NCBI GenBank assembly: GCA_036405135.1
Contig: DASWYF010000002.1
Location: 248,001 to 312,000, forward strand
DNA: 64,000 nt
Source: Verrucomicrobiia bacterium
GTDB lineage: Bacteria; Verrucomicrobiota; Verrucomicrobiia; Limisphaerales; JAEYXS01
Reading direction: 5' to 3'
The notes below the pieces were generated by a model that made no database searches, was not told the DNA's origin, and saw only the letters and a list, made by a program, of their open reading frames with translations. Positions within the stretch are counted from its first letter, which is position 1. Each line of letters begins with the position of its first letter. Shown here in pieces: positions 43,844 through 52,322 of the stretch. The position numbers and the translations under genes are program-made.

Positions 43844-44596
43844 TTGCATCGTCCTCCTGTGCCGACATTGCTGTTATCTTCCCGCCAGACTGATGATACA
43901 CAGAAGCTCTGGCGTGCCTGTATCTCTGAGGAATGGAAAATCGAGCGTGTTCACGGCTGGAAGGTGCCGGAGATTTCCAATAAGCATGTTGCCGTCTATG
44001 GCGAATCCCTCTTTGGTAAACATGTGGCGAAAACCCTTGGGTTCACCTTGCTGGAGCCGTCCATCGATTGGCTGCCCAAGCTTCCTGCACAGTATCGTGG
44101 CCGTGACGTGCGCTTGATGACCTTGGCCGAAGCTCGCTCGGTCAGAGAGCGAAATTTCTTTAAGCCCGCTGATGAAAAATGTTTCAGCCCTCGTGTCTAT
44201 GAACACGGTGGTCAATTGCCTGCTGAGGGATTATTGCCGGAAGAATTGCCGGTGCTCGTACAGGGAGTTGTGCAATGGACAGTTGAATATCGTTGCTTCG
44301 TCCTCAACCGTCGGATTTTAACCGCCTCAGCTTACTGGCGTCACGATGCCCTTGCGAAAGATGCCGAAGGCTATTGGGACTCACCCGCGGAGGAACACGC
44401 CGCTGCAGTTCAGTTCTGTGAATCTGTTCTGCGAGATTCCACCGTGGAGATTCCCTACGCCATCGTCATCGATGTCGGTTACATAGCTGATCAGGGCTGG
44501 GCAGTCGTCGAAGCGAACGCCGCGTGGGCTTCCGGTCTTTACGGTTGCGATCCGGCTCAGGTGTTGAAGGTCTTGCTGGGATGCGTCCACGATTGA
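43844..44596 (+). CDS. ATP-grasp protein (R2K-type, DUF4343)
   Basis: About 250 residues. The segments FFKPADEKCFSPRVYEHGGQ, VLVQGVVQWTVEYRCFVLN and IDVGYIADQGWAVVEANAAW match the ATP-grasp R2K clade family 3 (PF14243 type), where the last contains the Mg/ATP-binding Glu-x-Asn. Such enzymes probably ligate a small carboxylate to an amine and often accompany peptide modification; none is evident here. The start is uncertain: the frame opens at a TTG at 43844 with no good ribosome site, and a GTG follows at 43859. It converges with hisC with a gap of four bases. Confidence 0.75.
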   Translation: MHRPPVPTLLLSSRQTDDTQKLWRACISEEWKIERVHGWKVPEISNKHVAVYGESLFGKHVAKTLGFTLLEPSIDWLPKLPAQYRGRDVRLMTLAEARSVRERNFFKPADEKCFSPRVYEHGGQLPAEGLLPEELPVLVQGVVQWTVEYRCFVLNRRILTASAYWRHDALAKDAEGYWDSPAEEHAAAVQFCESVLRDSTVEIPYAIVIDVGYIADQGWAVVEANAAWASGLYGCDPAQVLKVLLGCVHD

Positions 44597-44600
44597 CGCA

Positions 44601-45701
44601 TCATTTCGCCAACACCTTCTTCAACCCCTCCAAGCACCGCTGATTCTCCTCGCCCGTGCCCACGGAGATGCGCAACCACTCCGGCAAACCATACCCGCCC
44701 ATCGGACGCGTGATGACGCCGAGCTTCTGCAAGCCGAGGAAAACCTTCTGCCCATCGCCCACCTTCACGAGAATGAAGTTCGCCGCGCTCGGGATGTAAT
44801 CGAGGCTCAGCTTGCGGAACGCCAGTTCGTAAAATTCCAACCCCGCCTGATTCACCGCCCGCGTCTTCATGACGTGATCGATGTCATCCAACGCCGCCAT
44901 GGCACCGACTTGCGCCGGAAGATTCAGGTTGAATGGCTGCCGGATCTTCTCCAGCGCTGCGATCACTTCCGGATGTCCGATGCCATAGCCCACACGCAAA
45001 CCGGCCAGCCCAAAAATCTTTGAGAACGTGCGCATCAGGATGATGTTCGGGAAATCACCGCGACGGATGAGCGGCAGGAAATCCACCGGATCTTTGAGGA
45101 ATTCGATATACGCCTCATCGATCACCAGCATCACATGGGGTGGCACTTGGTTTACCAACTCCGCGAGATCGCCCTTGGAGGAGAGCGTGCCCGTCGGATT
45201 ATTCGGCGTAGCCACGAACATCACACGCGTGTTCGGCGTGATGGCTTTCACCATCGCCTTCAGATCGTGACCGAAATCTTTCGCGGGAACGGTGATGACA
45301 TTCGCGCCGAAGAGCTTCGCCATGATCGGATAGATAGCGAAGGAATACTGCGACACAATCACATCCACGCCCGGCCGCATGAACGCATGGCCGACGAACT
45401 CGATGATTTCGTTCGACCCATTGCCGAAGATGATGTTACCCGGCGTCATTCCATGAATGCCCGCCAGCTTGTTCCGCAGATAGAACGCATTGCCATCAGG
45501 ATACAGATGCAGCTTCGGCAACAACTCTTGCAACGCGGCAATCGCTTTCGGAGATGGCCCCAACGGATTCTCATTCGAGGCGATCTTGATGATCTCATCC
45601 GCGGGCAAACCCACTTCACGCGCGACTTCTTCGATCGGACGGCCCGGCACATAAACGGGCAGATCTTTCAAGACCGGGTTCAGTTCAAAGGGCAGGGCCA
45701 T
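44601..45701 (-). CDS. hisC: Histidinol-phosphate aminotransferase
   Basis: 366 residues, PLP fold type I. IKIASNENPLGPSPKAIAAL at the N-terminus is the HisC hallmark; VMFVATPNNPTGTLSS holds the ring-stacking Asn/Pro motif, VIDEAYIEF the Asp of the pyridine nitrogen, and TFSKIFGLAGLRVGYGIG the Lys of the Schiff base. It transfers the amino group from glutamate to imidazole-acetol phosphate in histidine synthesis; related aromatic transaminases share the motifs. It follows the regulatory-domain gene of Pta by 7 bases and is thus in the pta operon, not in a his operon. Confidence 0.9.
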   Translation of the reverse strand: MALPFELNPVLKDLPVYVPGRPIEEVAREVGLPADEIIKIASNENPLGPSPKAIAALQELLPKLHLYPDGNAFYLRNKLAGIHGMTPGNIIFGNGSNEIIEFVGHAFMRPGVDVIVSQYSFAIYPIMAKLFGANVITVPAKDFGHDLKAMVKAITPNTRVMFVATPNNPTGTLSSKGDLAELVNQVPPHVMLVIDEAYIEFLKDPVDFLPLIRRGDFPNIILMRTFSKIFGLAGLRVGYGIGHPEVIAALEKIRQPFNLNLPAQVGAMAALDDIDHVMKTRAVNQAGLEFYELAFRKLSLDYIPSAANFILVKVGDGQKVFLGLQKLGVITRPMGGYGLPEWLRISVGTGEENQRCLEGLKKVLAK

Positions 45702-45708
45702 AAAAATA

Positions 45709-46809
45709 TTAGAGGCGGGAAAGGATGCGTTTCACATCCACATGTTTGGCGATCATGTCACGGATGACATTGATCTTCGCAGTATCCGTCGCGCGTGTCT
45801 TCACCGTGAGATCATGCACTGTGGACGCCACTGTGTAGCTGTCCTTCTTGGCGAGCAGCACAGGGAAGGGGGCGGCCTTAAGAATCTTTTCCACCGCACC
45901 ACTCGGACGAATATCATCCGTCAGCACGATGCCAGCGAGGCAAGGCACACCCGTTTTCTCATCCGTGAGTGCTGTTGCTGCGGCGAGCAAGATATCTTCG
46001 CGGTCACCCGGCACGATGAGCAACGCACCGCATTTGAAATGCTTCACCGCGTTCTGCACGCCCATGGCACCGACGACCACGGTGTCGACTAGATTGTTGA
46101 ACTGCTTGGATTTATTCAACGCCTCGGACTGCAACTCCTCGTGGATCAGTTCCAGTGTCGGACGCGAGAGAATCGGTTGATGCGGCACCACGCCAAGCAG
46201 TTCTAGCCCTTTGCGCTTGAGACCACGACTCGCGAAGTCCTTGATGAAATCCACCTTGTTCGGCAGCACCTTGTTCAGAATCACGCCGATGACCTCGACG
46301 CCTTCTTTTTCAAAAAGCGCTTGGTTGATAGCCACTTCATCGATCGGTTTCCCGATGCCGCCTTGAGAAACGATAATCGCCTTCGCTCCGAGGACTTTCG
46401 CCACACGCGCATTCGAAAGGTCGAACACAGAACCTACACCCGCATGGCCAGAACCTTCGCACAGAACGAAATTCTTTTCCCACGCCACGCGATCGAACGC
46501 CTTCTGGATGCGTTTCACCAGCACATCGTAGTTAGCCGATTCGAGATACTTGCGGGTGAAGTCTGGTTCGATGGCGATCGGGCTCATGTCCACCAGCGGG
46601 CAATCGAGCTGATACACCTTGTCCATCAGCACCGTGTCTTCATCGATCTTCTGCTCTTCGATCTCTACGAAGCGCTGGCCCACTGGCTTGATGTAGCCGA
46701 TGCGCGGGTGCTGCTGCTGCAAGGCCGCCATGAGGCCAAGAGAAGTCGTGGTCTTGCCGTCGTTCTGCCGCGTTGCGGCGATGAACACGCGGGGAGTGGT
46801 CTGATTCAT
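45709..46809 (-). CDS. Pta-type regulatory protein (BioD-like domain plus DRTGG)
   Basis: 366 residues. The N-terminal half is a P-loop domain like dethiobiotin synthetase (FIAATRQNDGKTTTSLGLMA, GYIKPVGQRF, FVLCEGSGHAGVGSVFDLSN); the C-terminal half is a DRTGG domain (VGAMGVQNAVKHFKCGALLI, VPGDREDILLAAATAL, GIVLTDDIRPSG). This is the regulatory part that in E. coli Pta is fused before the catalytic domain. Here it is a separate gene, 11 bases after the catalytic pta. It probably controls Pta allosterically or acts as an independent ATPase; that is inference. Confidence 0.88.
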   Translation of the reverse strand: MNQTTPRVFIAATRQNDGKTTTSLGLMAALQQQHPRIGYIKPVGQRFVEIEEQKIDEDTVLMDKVYQLDCPLVDMSPIAIEPDFTRKYLESANYDVLVKRIQKAFDRVAWEKNFVLCEGSGHAGVGSVFDLSNARVAKVLGAKAIIVSQGGIGKPIDEVAINQALFEKEGVEVIGVILNKVLPNKVDFIKDFASRGLKRKGLELLGVVPHQPILSRPTLELIHEELQSEALNKSKQFNNLVDTVVVGAMGVQNAVKHFKCGALLIVPGDREDILLAAATALTDEKTGVPCLAGIVLTDDIRPSGAVEKILKAAPFPVLLAKKDSYTVASTVHDLTVKTRATDTAKINVIRDMIAKHVDVKRILSRL

Positions 46810-46820
46810 TTGTTTGACAA

Positions 46821-47873
46821 CTATTCGCCAGGCAAGCGAGAGCCAGCACCGGGATACAAGGTTTCGTATTCGATGGATTGAAGGCCGACGATGGCGGCGA
46901 CGCCCAGGATGTCATGGGCATTGCAACCGCGGGAAAGATCAGCGGCTGGACGATCAAGGCCGAGGAGAATCTGGCCGTAAGCATTCGCGCGAGCCACATG
47001 CTGCACGAGCTTGCTTGCGATATTTCCTGAGTTCAGGTCGGGGAAAATGAGCACATTCGCGCGACCAGCCACCTGGCTGTCCGGCAGCTTGCGCGAGGCG
47101 ATGTCCGGGATGAGCGCGGCATCCACTTGCAGTTCACCGTCGAAATCCGCTTCGAGATTTTGCTGATGCGCCTTCTGTCTGGCCAAGGCGGTCGCTGCTT
47201 GTACGCGACCGATGCTGTTATGCGTGGCGCTGCCTTTGGTCGAGTAAGAGAGCAGGGCGACGCGGGGTTTAACGCCGATGATCTGCCGCGCCAGTCGCGC
47301 TGTTGAAACAGCGATGTCCGCAAGCTGTTCCACCGTAGGTTCAGGGATCACACCGCAATCCCCCATGAACAGCACACCATTCTCACCAAAACGCGTGTCT
47401 TCCACTTCCATCACCATGCAGCTTGAAGCGGTGGTAGCTTGCGGTGCGACTTTGATCACTTGGAAAAGGGGACGCAGCACACTGCCGGAGATCTCATTCG
47501 TACCGGAGATGAGCCCATCCGCCTGATGCATCGCGACCATCATGGCGCCGTAATAATTCGGCTTCATCATGGCCTCGCGCGCTTCCTCTTCGCCCACGCC
47601 TTTGGAGCGGCGGAGGGCGGCATAGCGCTTGGCAAAGCTTTCGAGATCTTCGCTTTCAACGGGGTTGATGACGCGGACGCCTTCAAGGGAAACATTCAGG
47701 CGCGCTGCTGCCTCCTTCACCTTGGTACGATCACCCAATAGGATGGGAACACCCAGACGCAAAGAATAAAACTGCCGGGCCGCTTGCAAGATGCGCGGCT
47801 CGGTACCTTCCGGAAACACCACCCGTTTGGGATGACGCTGGAGCTTTTCGATGACACTCCCGATAAATCGCAT
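46821..47873 (-). CDS. pta: Phosphate acetyltransferase, catalytic domain form
   Basis: 350 residues of the PTA_PTB family: RVVFPEGTEPRILQAARQF, LISGTNEISGSVLRPLFQVI, FMGDCGVIPEPTVEQLADIA, VALLSYSTKGSATHNSIGRV and VLIFPDLNSGNIASKLVQHV are conserved phosphotransacetylase segments. It interconverts acetyl-CoA and acetyl phosphate. Length fits the short class I Pta without N-terminal domains; these are encoded by the next gene. It is the promoter-proximal gene of pta / regulatory gene / hisC. No ackA is in the window. Confidence 0.93.
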   Translation of the reverse strand: MRFIGSVIEKLQRHPKRVVFPEGTEPRILQAARQFYSLRLGVPILLGDRTKVKEAAARLNVSLEGVRVINPVESEDLESFAKRYAALRRSKGVGEEEAREAMMKPNYYGAMMVAMHQADGLISGTNEISGSVLRPLFQVIKVAPQATTASSCMVMEVEDTRFGENGVLFMGDCGVIPEPTVEQLADIAVSTARLARQIIGVKPRVALLSYSTKGSATHNSIGRVQAATALARQKAHQQNLEADFDGELQVDAALIPDIASRKLPDSQVAGRANVLIFPDLNSGNIASKLVQHVARANAYGQILLGLDRPAADLSRGCNAHDILGVAAIVGLQSIEYETLYPGAGSRLPGE

Positions 47874-47966
47874 GGGCTGTTAGTAACGGACACCGCCCCA
47901 AACTGCAACTCGCAAACATGGCGGCTTACCCGGTCCAGGGACAAATTCGGGCTTGAGCCTTTTGCG

Positions 47967-49529
47967 CTAACGTGCTGAGTCCTGGGGATTGTTTGTATTC
48001 ACGGCCAGCACCAGATTGAGAAATTCTGAAAACACTGTCTCCGGATTTTGTGCCGCCACTGGTGCCGGCAGATACACTGTGAGCATCTCATGCCCGCGCT
48101 GGCGATACGCATCCTTCAGATGCTGCAAACGCGCCCACCGTGATGTGCTCAATTGCGTGGCCGCCGGTTTTAGCGAGGTGCCGCGCCACGTCGCCTGAAA
48201 AACCGCCTGCCGGTCTGCATCCATCTCGAAGAACCCCAGCGTTCCATTTATCTGGTTGGTGCCGACCATCACTTGGATTGGTTTGGAATCTCCCATGGGT
48301 TTCCATCCTGCGCTGGGCAGGCATACCTGCGCGCTGTGGCCGAAAGCCTGGCTGGGAATGGTTCTCTCCGCCGACCAGAACATGTGAACGATATAGCCAC
48401 CAACGTTCGCGCCCCTGAAATGCCATGCGCCGCCTTCACTGAATTGCAACAACCGCAGTTCCTCCTCGGAAAACGTATCAGACCGCACAATCCAGCCCTC
48501 CGGTGCGGGGTTGCTCCGCACCTTCCAATGTGGAGTATTCAGGACTTCCAGTTGTGTGCCAGCCACCGCCCTCCACCCCAGGGAGGTCAGCAGGGGAATA
48601 GCAACTACAGCGATCAGCAGTGGCGTGGCATGCCTTGATGGACCGTGTGGCCAGAGAACCGGGCCATCCGCTTCCTTTGGTTGTGTGCGCGGTCTCAGCA
48701 GCCATGCCAGCAATCCCAAGGTCAAAAAAATACCGGCACTCGCCCACATGCCCACCGAATCATGCGCTTCCTGAAACCCTTCCTGTCCGAGTTGATGCAC
48801 CGCCTTCGTCAGCAGGATGACGCGTATCACATTGCCTATCACCGCCATGGCCACGCCGGCGATTAGCAACACAACCCGGCGAACAGGAGTCAGCCGCAGA
48901 TACATGCCTAAAAAAATCGAAGCCATCAGGCTGGACAGCAAGGACTGGATGCCGCTGCAAGCCTCGTCGATGCCTACGATTCCGTTCGTCAGTTCGATGA
49001 CATTTCCGCGTTGCAGGGCGGGGAGGCCGGACCAGTTAAGGGCATCCACTGCGATGCGTGTCGCCACAGCCAGCAGGCTGTTCGTCAATTTGTTTTCGAT
49101 CAGTGAAGGCCAAGGGACAGCCAGTGTGAGAAATAAAACCGGTCCCATCAGCGTGCGGGCCCATTTATGCCCGCCCCACATGAACAGAAAACCGAATGTC
49201 ACAAGAGTCGATCCTCCATGCAAAAGCCAGCCGCTAAAACGCCAGAACGGATCGGCCTGGCGGATGCTTTCCCCGCCGAGCAACAATAAGAGGGAGACCC
49301 CGCAGAGCATCCGCCCAACCCGCTGATCATTGCAGGAAGCTGCTGGGGTTTCACCGTCGCGGGGGAGGCGCGCCCACAGCAGCAATCCAGCCAGTAATGG
49401 AACGGCGAAACCGTATTCATATTGGGGATTCAACCTCCATTCCGCAGCCAGGTGTGACCATGTCCAGAGCCAAGCCGCAGCCACAGCTGCCAATCCCGTC
49501 CACGTTTGCCGTGATATAGTGGCACTCAT
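47967..49529 (-). CDS. Exosortase with C-terminal EpsI-like domain
   Basis: 520 residues from the ATG at 49529. Eight or so membrane segments carry the exosortase triad: Cys191 (DEACSGIQSLLSSL), Arg236 (GNVIRVILL) and His256 (AHDSVGMW). From about residue 320 to the end is a soluble domain like EpsI (TFSEEELRLLQFSEGG, GYIVHMFWSAERTIPSQ, QVCLPSAGWKP), usual for XrtA-D types. Exosortases cut PEP-CTERM-type proteins at the membrane and are tied to exopolysaccharide export. The ATG overlaps the stop of the TPR gene (ATGA). A predicted substrate with a VPEVG tail lies just beyond. Upstream codons to 49658 lie in the TPR gene and are not family sequence. Confidence 0.9.
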   Translation of the reverse strand: MSATISRQTWTGLAAVAAAWLWTWSHLAAEWRLNPQYEYGFAVPLLAGLLLWARLPRDGETPAASCNDQRVGRMLCGVSLLLLLGGESIRQADPFWRFSGWLLHGGSTLVTFGFLFMWGGHKWARTLMGPVLFLTLAVPWPSLIENKLTNSLLAVATRIAVDALNWSGLPALQRGNVIELTNGIVGIDEACSGIQSLLSSLMASIFLGMYLRLTPVRRVVLLIAGVAMAVIGNVIRVILLTKAVHQLGQEGFQEAHDSVGMWASAGIFLTLGLLAWLLRPRTQPKEADGPVLWPHGPSRHATPLLIAVVAIPLLTSLGWRAVAGTQLEVLNTPHWKVRSNPAPEGWIVRSDTFSEEELRLLQFSEGGAWHFRGANVGGYIVHMFWSAERTIPSQAFGHSAQVCLPSAGWKPMGDSKPIQVMVGTNQINGTLGFFEMDADRQAVFQATWRGTSLKPAATQLSTSRWARLQHLKDAYRQRGHEMLTVYLPAPVAAQNPETVFSEFLNLVLAVNTNNPQDSAR

Positions 49530-51247
49530 TTGATCTTGGCCAGCGCGGACTTCATCAATTCCCGTTCCTCGGGTACCAAGTTCTCTTCCTGTATTCCTGC
49601 TTCCAGATAAGGCAAGGCTTCCTTTCCACGTCCTGCCTCCACCAGTAAGACACCCCAATAACCGGCGATGGCGGGCATCTTTCTGGTCTCGGTCGGCAAT
49701 GTTTCCATCAAAGCGACCGCTTCCTTTAATTTGCCGTCTTCACGCAAGGCCATGGCATAGGTCGAAGTGGCCGCCGCATCTTTTGGGAATTTTTCGTGGT
49801 TCAACCGCGCCAGTTCCTTTGCTTTAGGGATGTTTTGCCCGAGCAGCAGGCTCAGCATGGCGTAATTGTTCTTGATCACCGGATCGTCGGGGACGAGTTG
49901 AGCGATGGTCTCCGTGATCTTCAAAAGACTGCGTGTGTTGCCCGTGGCGAGGTAGATTTTATGCAATGATTTCAGGGCTGGAATACGTGTCGTGTCGTAA
50001 CGCGACAAGGCCAGCCAGATCTCTTCAGCTTCAGAATACCAGCCCCATCCCTGGGCCATTTTTGCGAGCAAAGTGCGGCTTTGCGTATCAAGGCCCAAAG
50101 AGGAAGTGGCCTGCCGCCAGCTGCTGCGCGAAGTCCCCCACAGGTTCAGCTCCCTTTGAGCCCGCGCGAGAAATGCAAACCGCATGAACTCAAGTTCTTC
50201 CCAGCTGCCTTTGCGCGTCTGCGTCAGCAATTCGTCCCAGCTCTTCAGTTTCACGAGGGTCTCGGCTGCTGTCATGGCCAGTGCTGGCATCTCCAGATCT
50301 TTGGCCGGCAGTGTTTTGGTCCATTCATAAGCCTCCTGGGCCATGTCACGCGCATTCAACCAGGCGATGAGTTCAGGCTTTGACGTGGAGTTTTCCAGGG
50401 CTTTCTTTTTTGCGGCAGCCAGTTCTGCGGAAAACTGCGGATCTTTGTTGCGGAGGAGCAGTTCCAGATACATCAACCGGTCAGCGAAGCGGGCATCGGG
50501 CATGCTGATGATCTTTCGTGCCAGTTCCAGTTGCTTGGGGGCGTTCTTGTGGCGCAATTCATCAGCCAGCAATGCTTGGGCGGCTTCTTTGCCCAGTTCA
50601 GGATGGGATGTCAGCTTTTCCAGCGTAGCCAGCGATTCGCGGACGATCTCCGGCCTGGAAGACAACAGACGGATGGTGGACAAGTTCAACTGTTCCCGCG
50701 GGTCCTCGGGATTCATCTTGGCTGCCTTGGCGAAATGGTATTCCGCCGCCTGATACTGCCGCGCTTGAACCGCGAAGGCTCCAGCAAGGCGGTGATAAGA
50801 CAAGGTTTCCTTATGCTCTTTAGGAAATCTCCGCAACACCTGGTCTGCGGTCAGCATGTCTCCCTGGCGCATCGCCGATCGTGCCCACATCACCAGATTG
50901 GTCGGGTTGGCCGGTTCCAGTTCCACCAGCTTTTGCATCCAAACCGGCGTTACGGGGGAGTTATGCCGGTCTGCCTGGAGGGCCATCATGCGAGTCGCCT
51001 CGATATGGTCCGGTGCCAGTTGCAATGCCCGCCTGAGACTCACCAGAGCGCTGCGGTGGTCTCCTTTAGCTTCTGCAGCTTTAGCCTGGGCCAGCAGGCT
51101 GGATAGTTGTTTCTGTTGATACTTTGCTTTCCCGAGGTAAACGCCCACGGCTGTCACTGCCGCCACGATAAGAAAAATACCCAGCCAAAGCGGACGGATG
51201 CCCGCGATGTTCCACAGAGTCGGTTTTGGATCGTGCTCGTTCGGCAT
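49526..51247 (-). CDS. Membrane-anchored TPR protein of the exosortase locus
   Basis: 573 residues. One membrane helix near the N-terminus (LWLGIFLIVAAVTAVGVYLG) is followed by many tetratricopeptide-like helical pairs (for example GDHRSALVSLRRALQLAPDH, AAEYHFAKAAKMNPEDPREQ, KEALPYLEAGIQEENLVPE). It resembles the PrsT/PEP-CTERM-system TPR lipoproteins found with exosortases. It probably scaffolds secretion or polysaccharide assembly in the periplasm. Its stop overlaps the exosortase start, and the gene with the VPEVG tail ends 66 bases upstream on the same strand, so all three are probably one operon. Confidence 0.85.
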   Translation of the reverse strand: MPNEHDPKPTLWNIAGIRPLWLGIFLIVAAVTAVGVYLGKAKYQQKQLSSLLAQAKAAEAKGDHRSALVSLRRALQLAPDHIEATRMMALQADRHNSPVTPVWMQKLVELEPANPTNLVMWARSAMRQGDMLTADQVLRRFPKEHKETLSYHRLAGAFAVQARQYQAAEYHFAKAAKMNPEDPREQLNLSTIRLLSSRPEIVRESLATLEKLTSHPELGKEAAQALLADELRHKNAPKQLELARKIISMPDARFADRLMYLELLLRNKDPQFSAELAAAKKKALENSTSKPELIAWLNARDMAQEAYEWTKTLPAKDLEMPALAMTAAETLVKLKSWDELLTQTRKGSWEELEFMRFAFLARAQRELNLWGTSRSSWRQATSSLGLDTQSRTLLAKMAQGWGWYSEAEEIWLALSRYDTTRIPALKSLHKIYLATGNTRSLLKITETIAQLVPDDPVIKNNYAMLSLLLGQNIPKAKELARLNHEKFPKDAAATSTYAMALREDGKLKEAVALMETLPTETRKMPAIAGYWGVLLVEAGRGKEALPYLEAGIQEENLVPEERELMKSALAKIK

Positions 51248-51313
51248 GCGACAAAACCACTCTAGTCGGAAATCCTGCCGTCGCCAATGGTGTTTGCTGC
51301 CCGGTTGTTGTCC

Positions 51314-52150
51314 TCAACCAGCCGTCCGATACCGGCGGATATATCTGCCCAGAACCACGCAGGCGCATAGGCAGAATGCTGCCAGGTTTGTCCCAACCTC
51401 CGGCACTTTGGGTTTCGCCTTGTTAAAGCTGATGTCGTAAAGACCTATACCTTGCTGGCCTGGGTTGCTCGGAGCCGAGGAGTGATTTCCGTACTGGAAA
51501 CTGACCTGGTCCACCACGTTTGTTCCGAAATCAAAATCCACATTGGCATTGTCTGAATTGTCTGCGGAGCCTTCATCCCCGCGAGCCGTTTGGGAGGATT
51601 TTCCTTTATTGGCGATGGTCACATAGTCGTCATCTTCCTGGGTGAGGGTGGGGATCACATTGGCACCGCCATCATTGGAGGCTTGGATATTTGAGATATA
51701 GTCACGAAAGCCAGAATTGTTCCCTTCATCCAGACGATCGATGTCGAACAGGGAAAATTCCAAGTTTTCAATACCGTCTGCATAATGAAAATTCAGGGTC
51801 ACAGTGACAGAATCACTCCTTGAACTCCAATTGAAGGCCAATAGCAGCGATTCTTCATTATTGCCTTCCCCGCCCGTGATAATGGAGTTTACTCCCGGAC
51901 TGTAGTATGGATATCCCGTAAGGAATTCACCTGTATCACCGGAAATCGAGATAGTGATGTCGTTTCCCGCATTGGAGGGGTCAAAATCAATGGAAGTAGA
52001 ATAAGTGGAACCACTTTGAGTCCAAGTGAGTGAAGTATAGCTGCTCCAATCCAGCACGATAGCGTCTGATTTCGTGGGGAACCCTATGATCATCAAAAGC
52101 ATCAGTGAAACGATGCTCACCATTATTTTTTTGCAAGATACGTACTTCAT
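51314..52150 (-). CDS. Secreted PEP-CTERM-like protein (VPEVG tail)
   Basis: 278 residues. Signal peptide IMVSIVSLMLLMIIGFPTKS, then a beta-rich, Ser/Asn/Asp-rich domain (DGIENLEFSLFDIDRLDEGN, DYVTIANKGKSSQTARGDEG, DFGTNVVDQVSFQYGN) of the kind used as choice-of-anchor domains. The C-terminal 30 residues hold a sorting tail: VPEVG at residue 249, a hydrophobic helix (NLAAFCLCACVVLG) and a basic end (RYIRRYR). This is the PEP-CTERM tripartite plan with an unusual VPEVG in place of VPEP. Cleavage by the adjacent exosortase is likely. Base composition is more AT-rich than its neighbours, as is common for such surface proteins. Confidence 0.8.
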   Translation of the reverse strand: MKYVSCKKIMVSIVSLMLLMIIGFPTKSDAIVLDWSSYTSLTWTQSGSTYSTSIDFDPSNAGNDITISISGDTGEFLTGYPYYSPGVNSIITGGEGNNEESLLLAFNWSSRSDSVTVTLNFHYADGIENLEFSLFDIDRLDEGNNSGFRDYISNIQASNDGGANVIPTLTQEDDDYVTIANKGKSSQTARGDEGSADNSDNANVDFDFGTNVVDQVSFQYGNHSSAPSNPGQQGIGLYDISFNKAKPKVPEVGTNLAAFCLCACVVLGRYIRRYRTAG

Positions 52151-52322
52151 CTAGCCTAGGTGCATTTGTATAGGGCCAGATGGGGGTTTATTCAAGTTAT
52201 TGTTAAGTTTGTTTTATGAATAAGGTGAAAATACGGACTATTCAGTAGATTGTCTTAAAAATGTTTATTATAACGATAAAGTCCAACTTGCAATCATCAT
52301 GGTGAGAGAAATTCGTGAGTTA
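52151..52322. other. Gene-free gap before hpnJ
   Basis: 172 AT-rich bases, probably holding the promoter of the exosortase-locus operon. No clear terminator for hpnJ was found. Confidence 0.4.
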
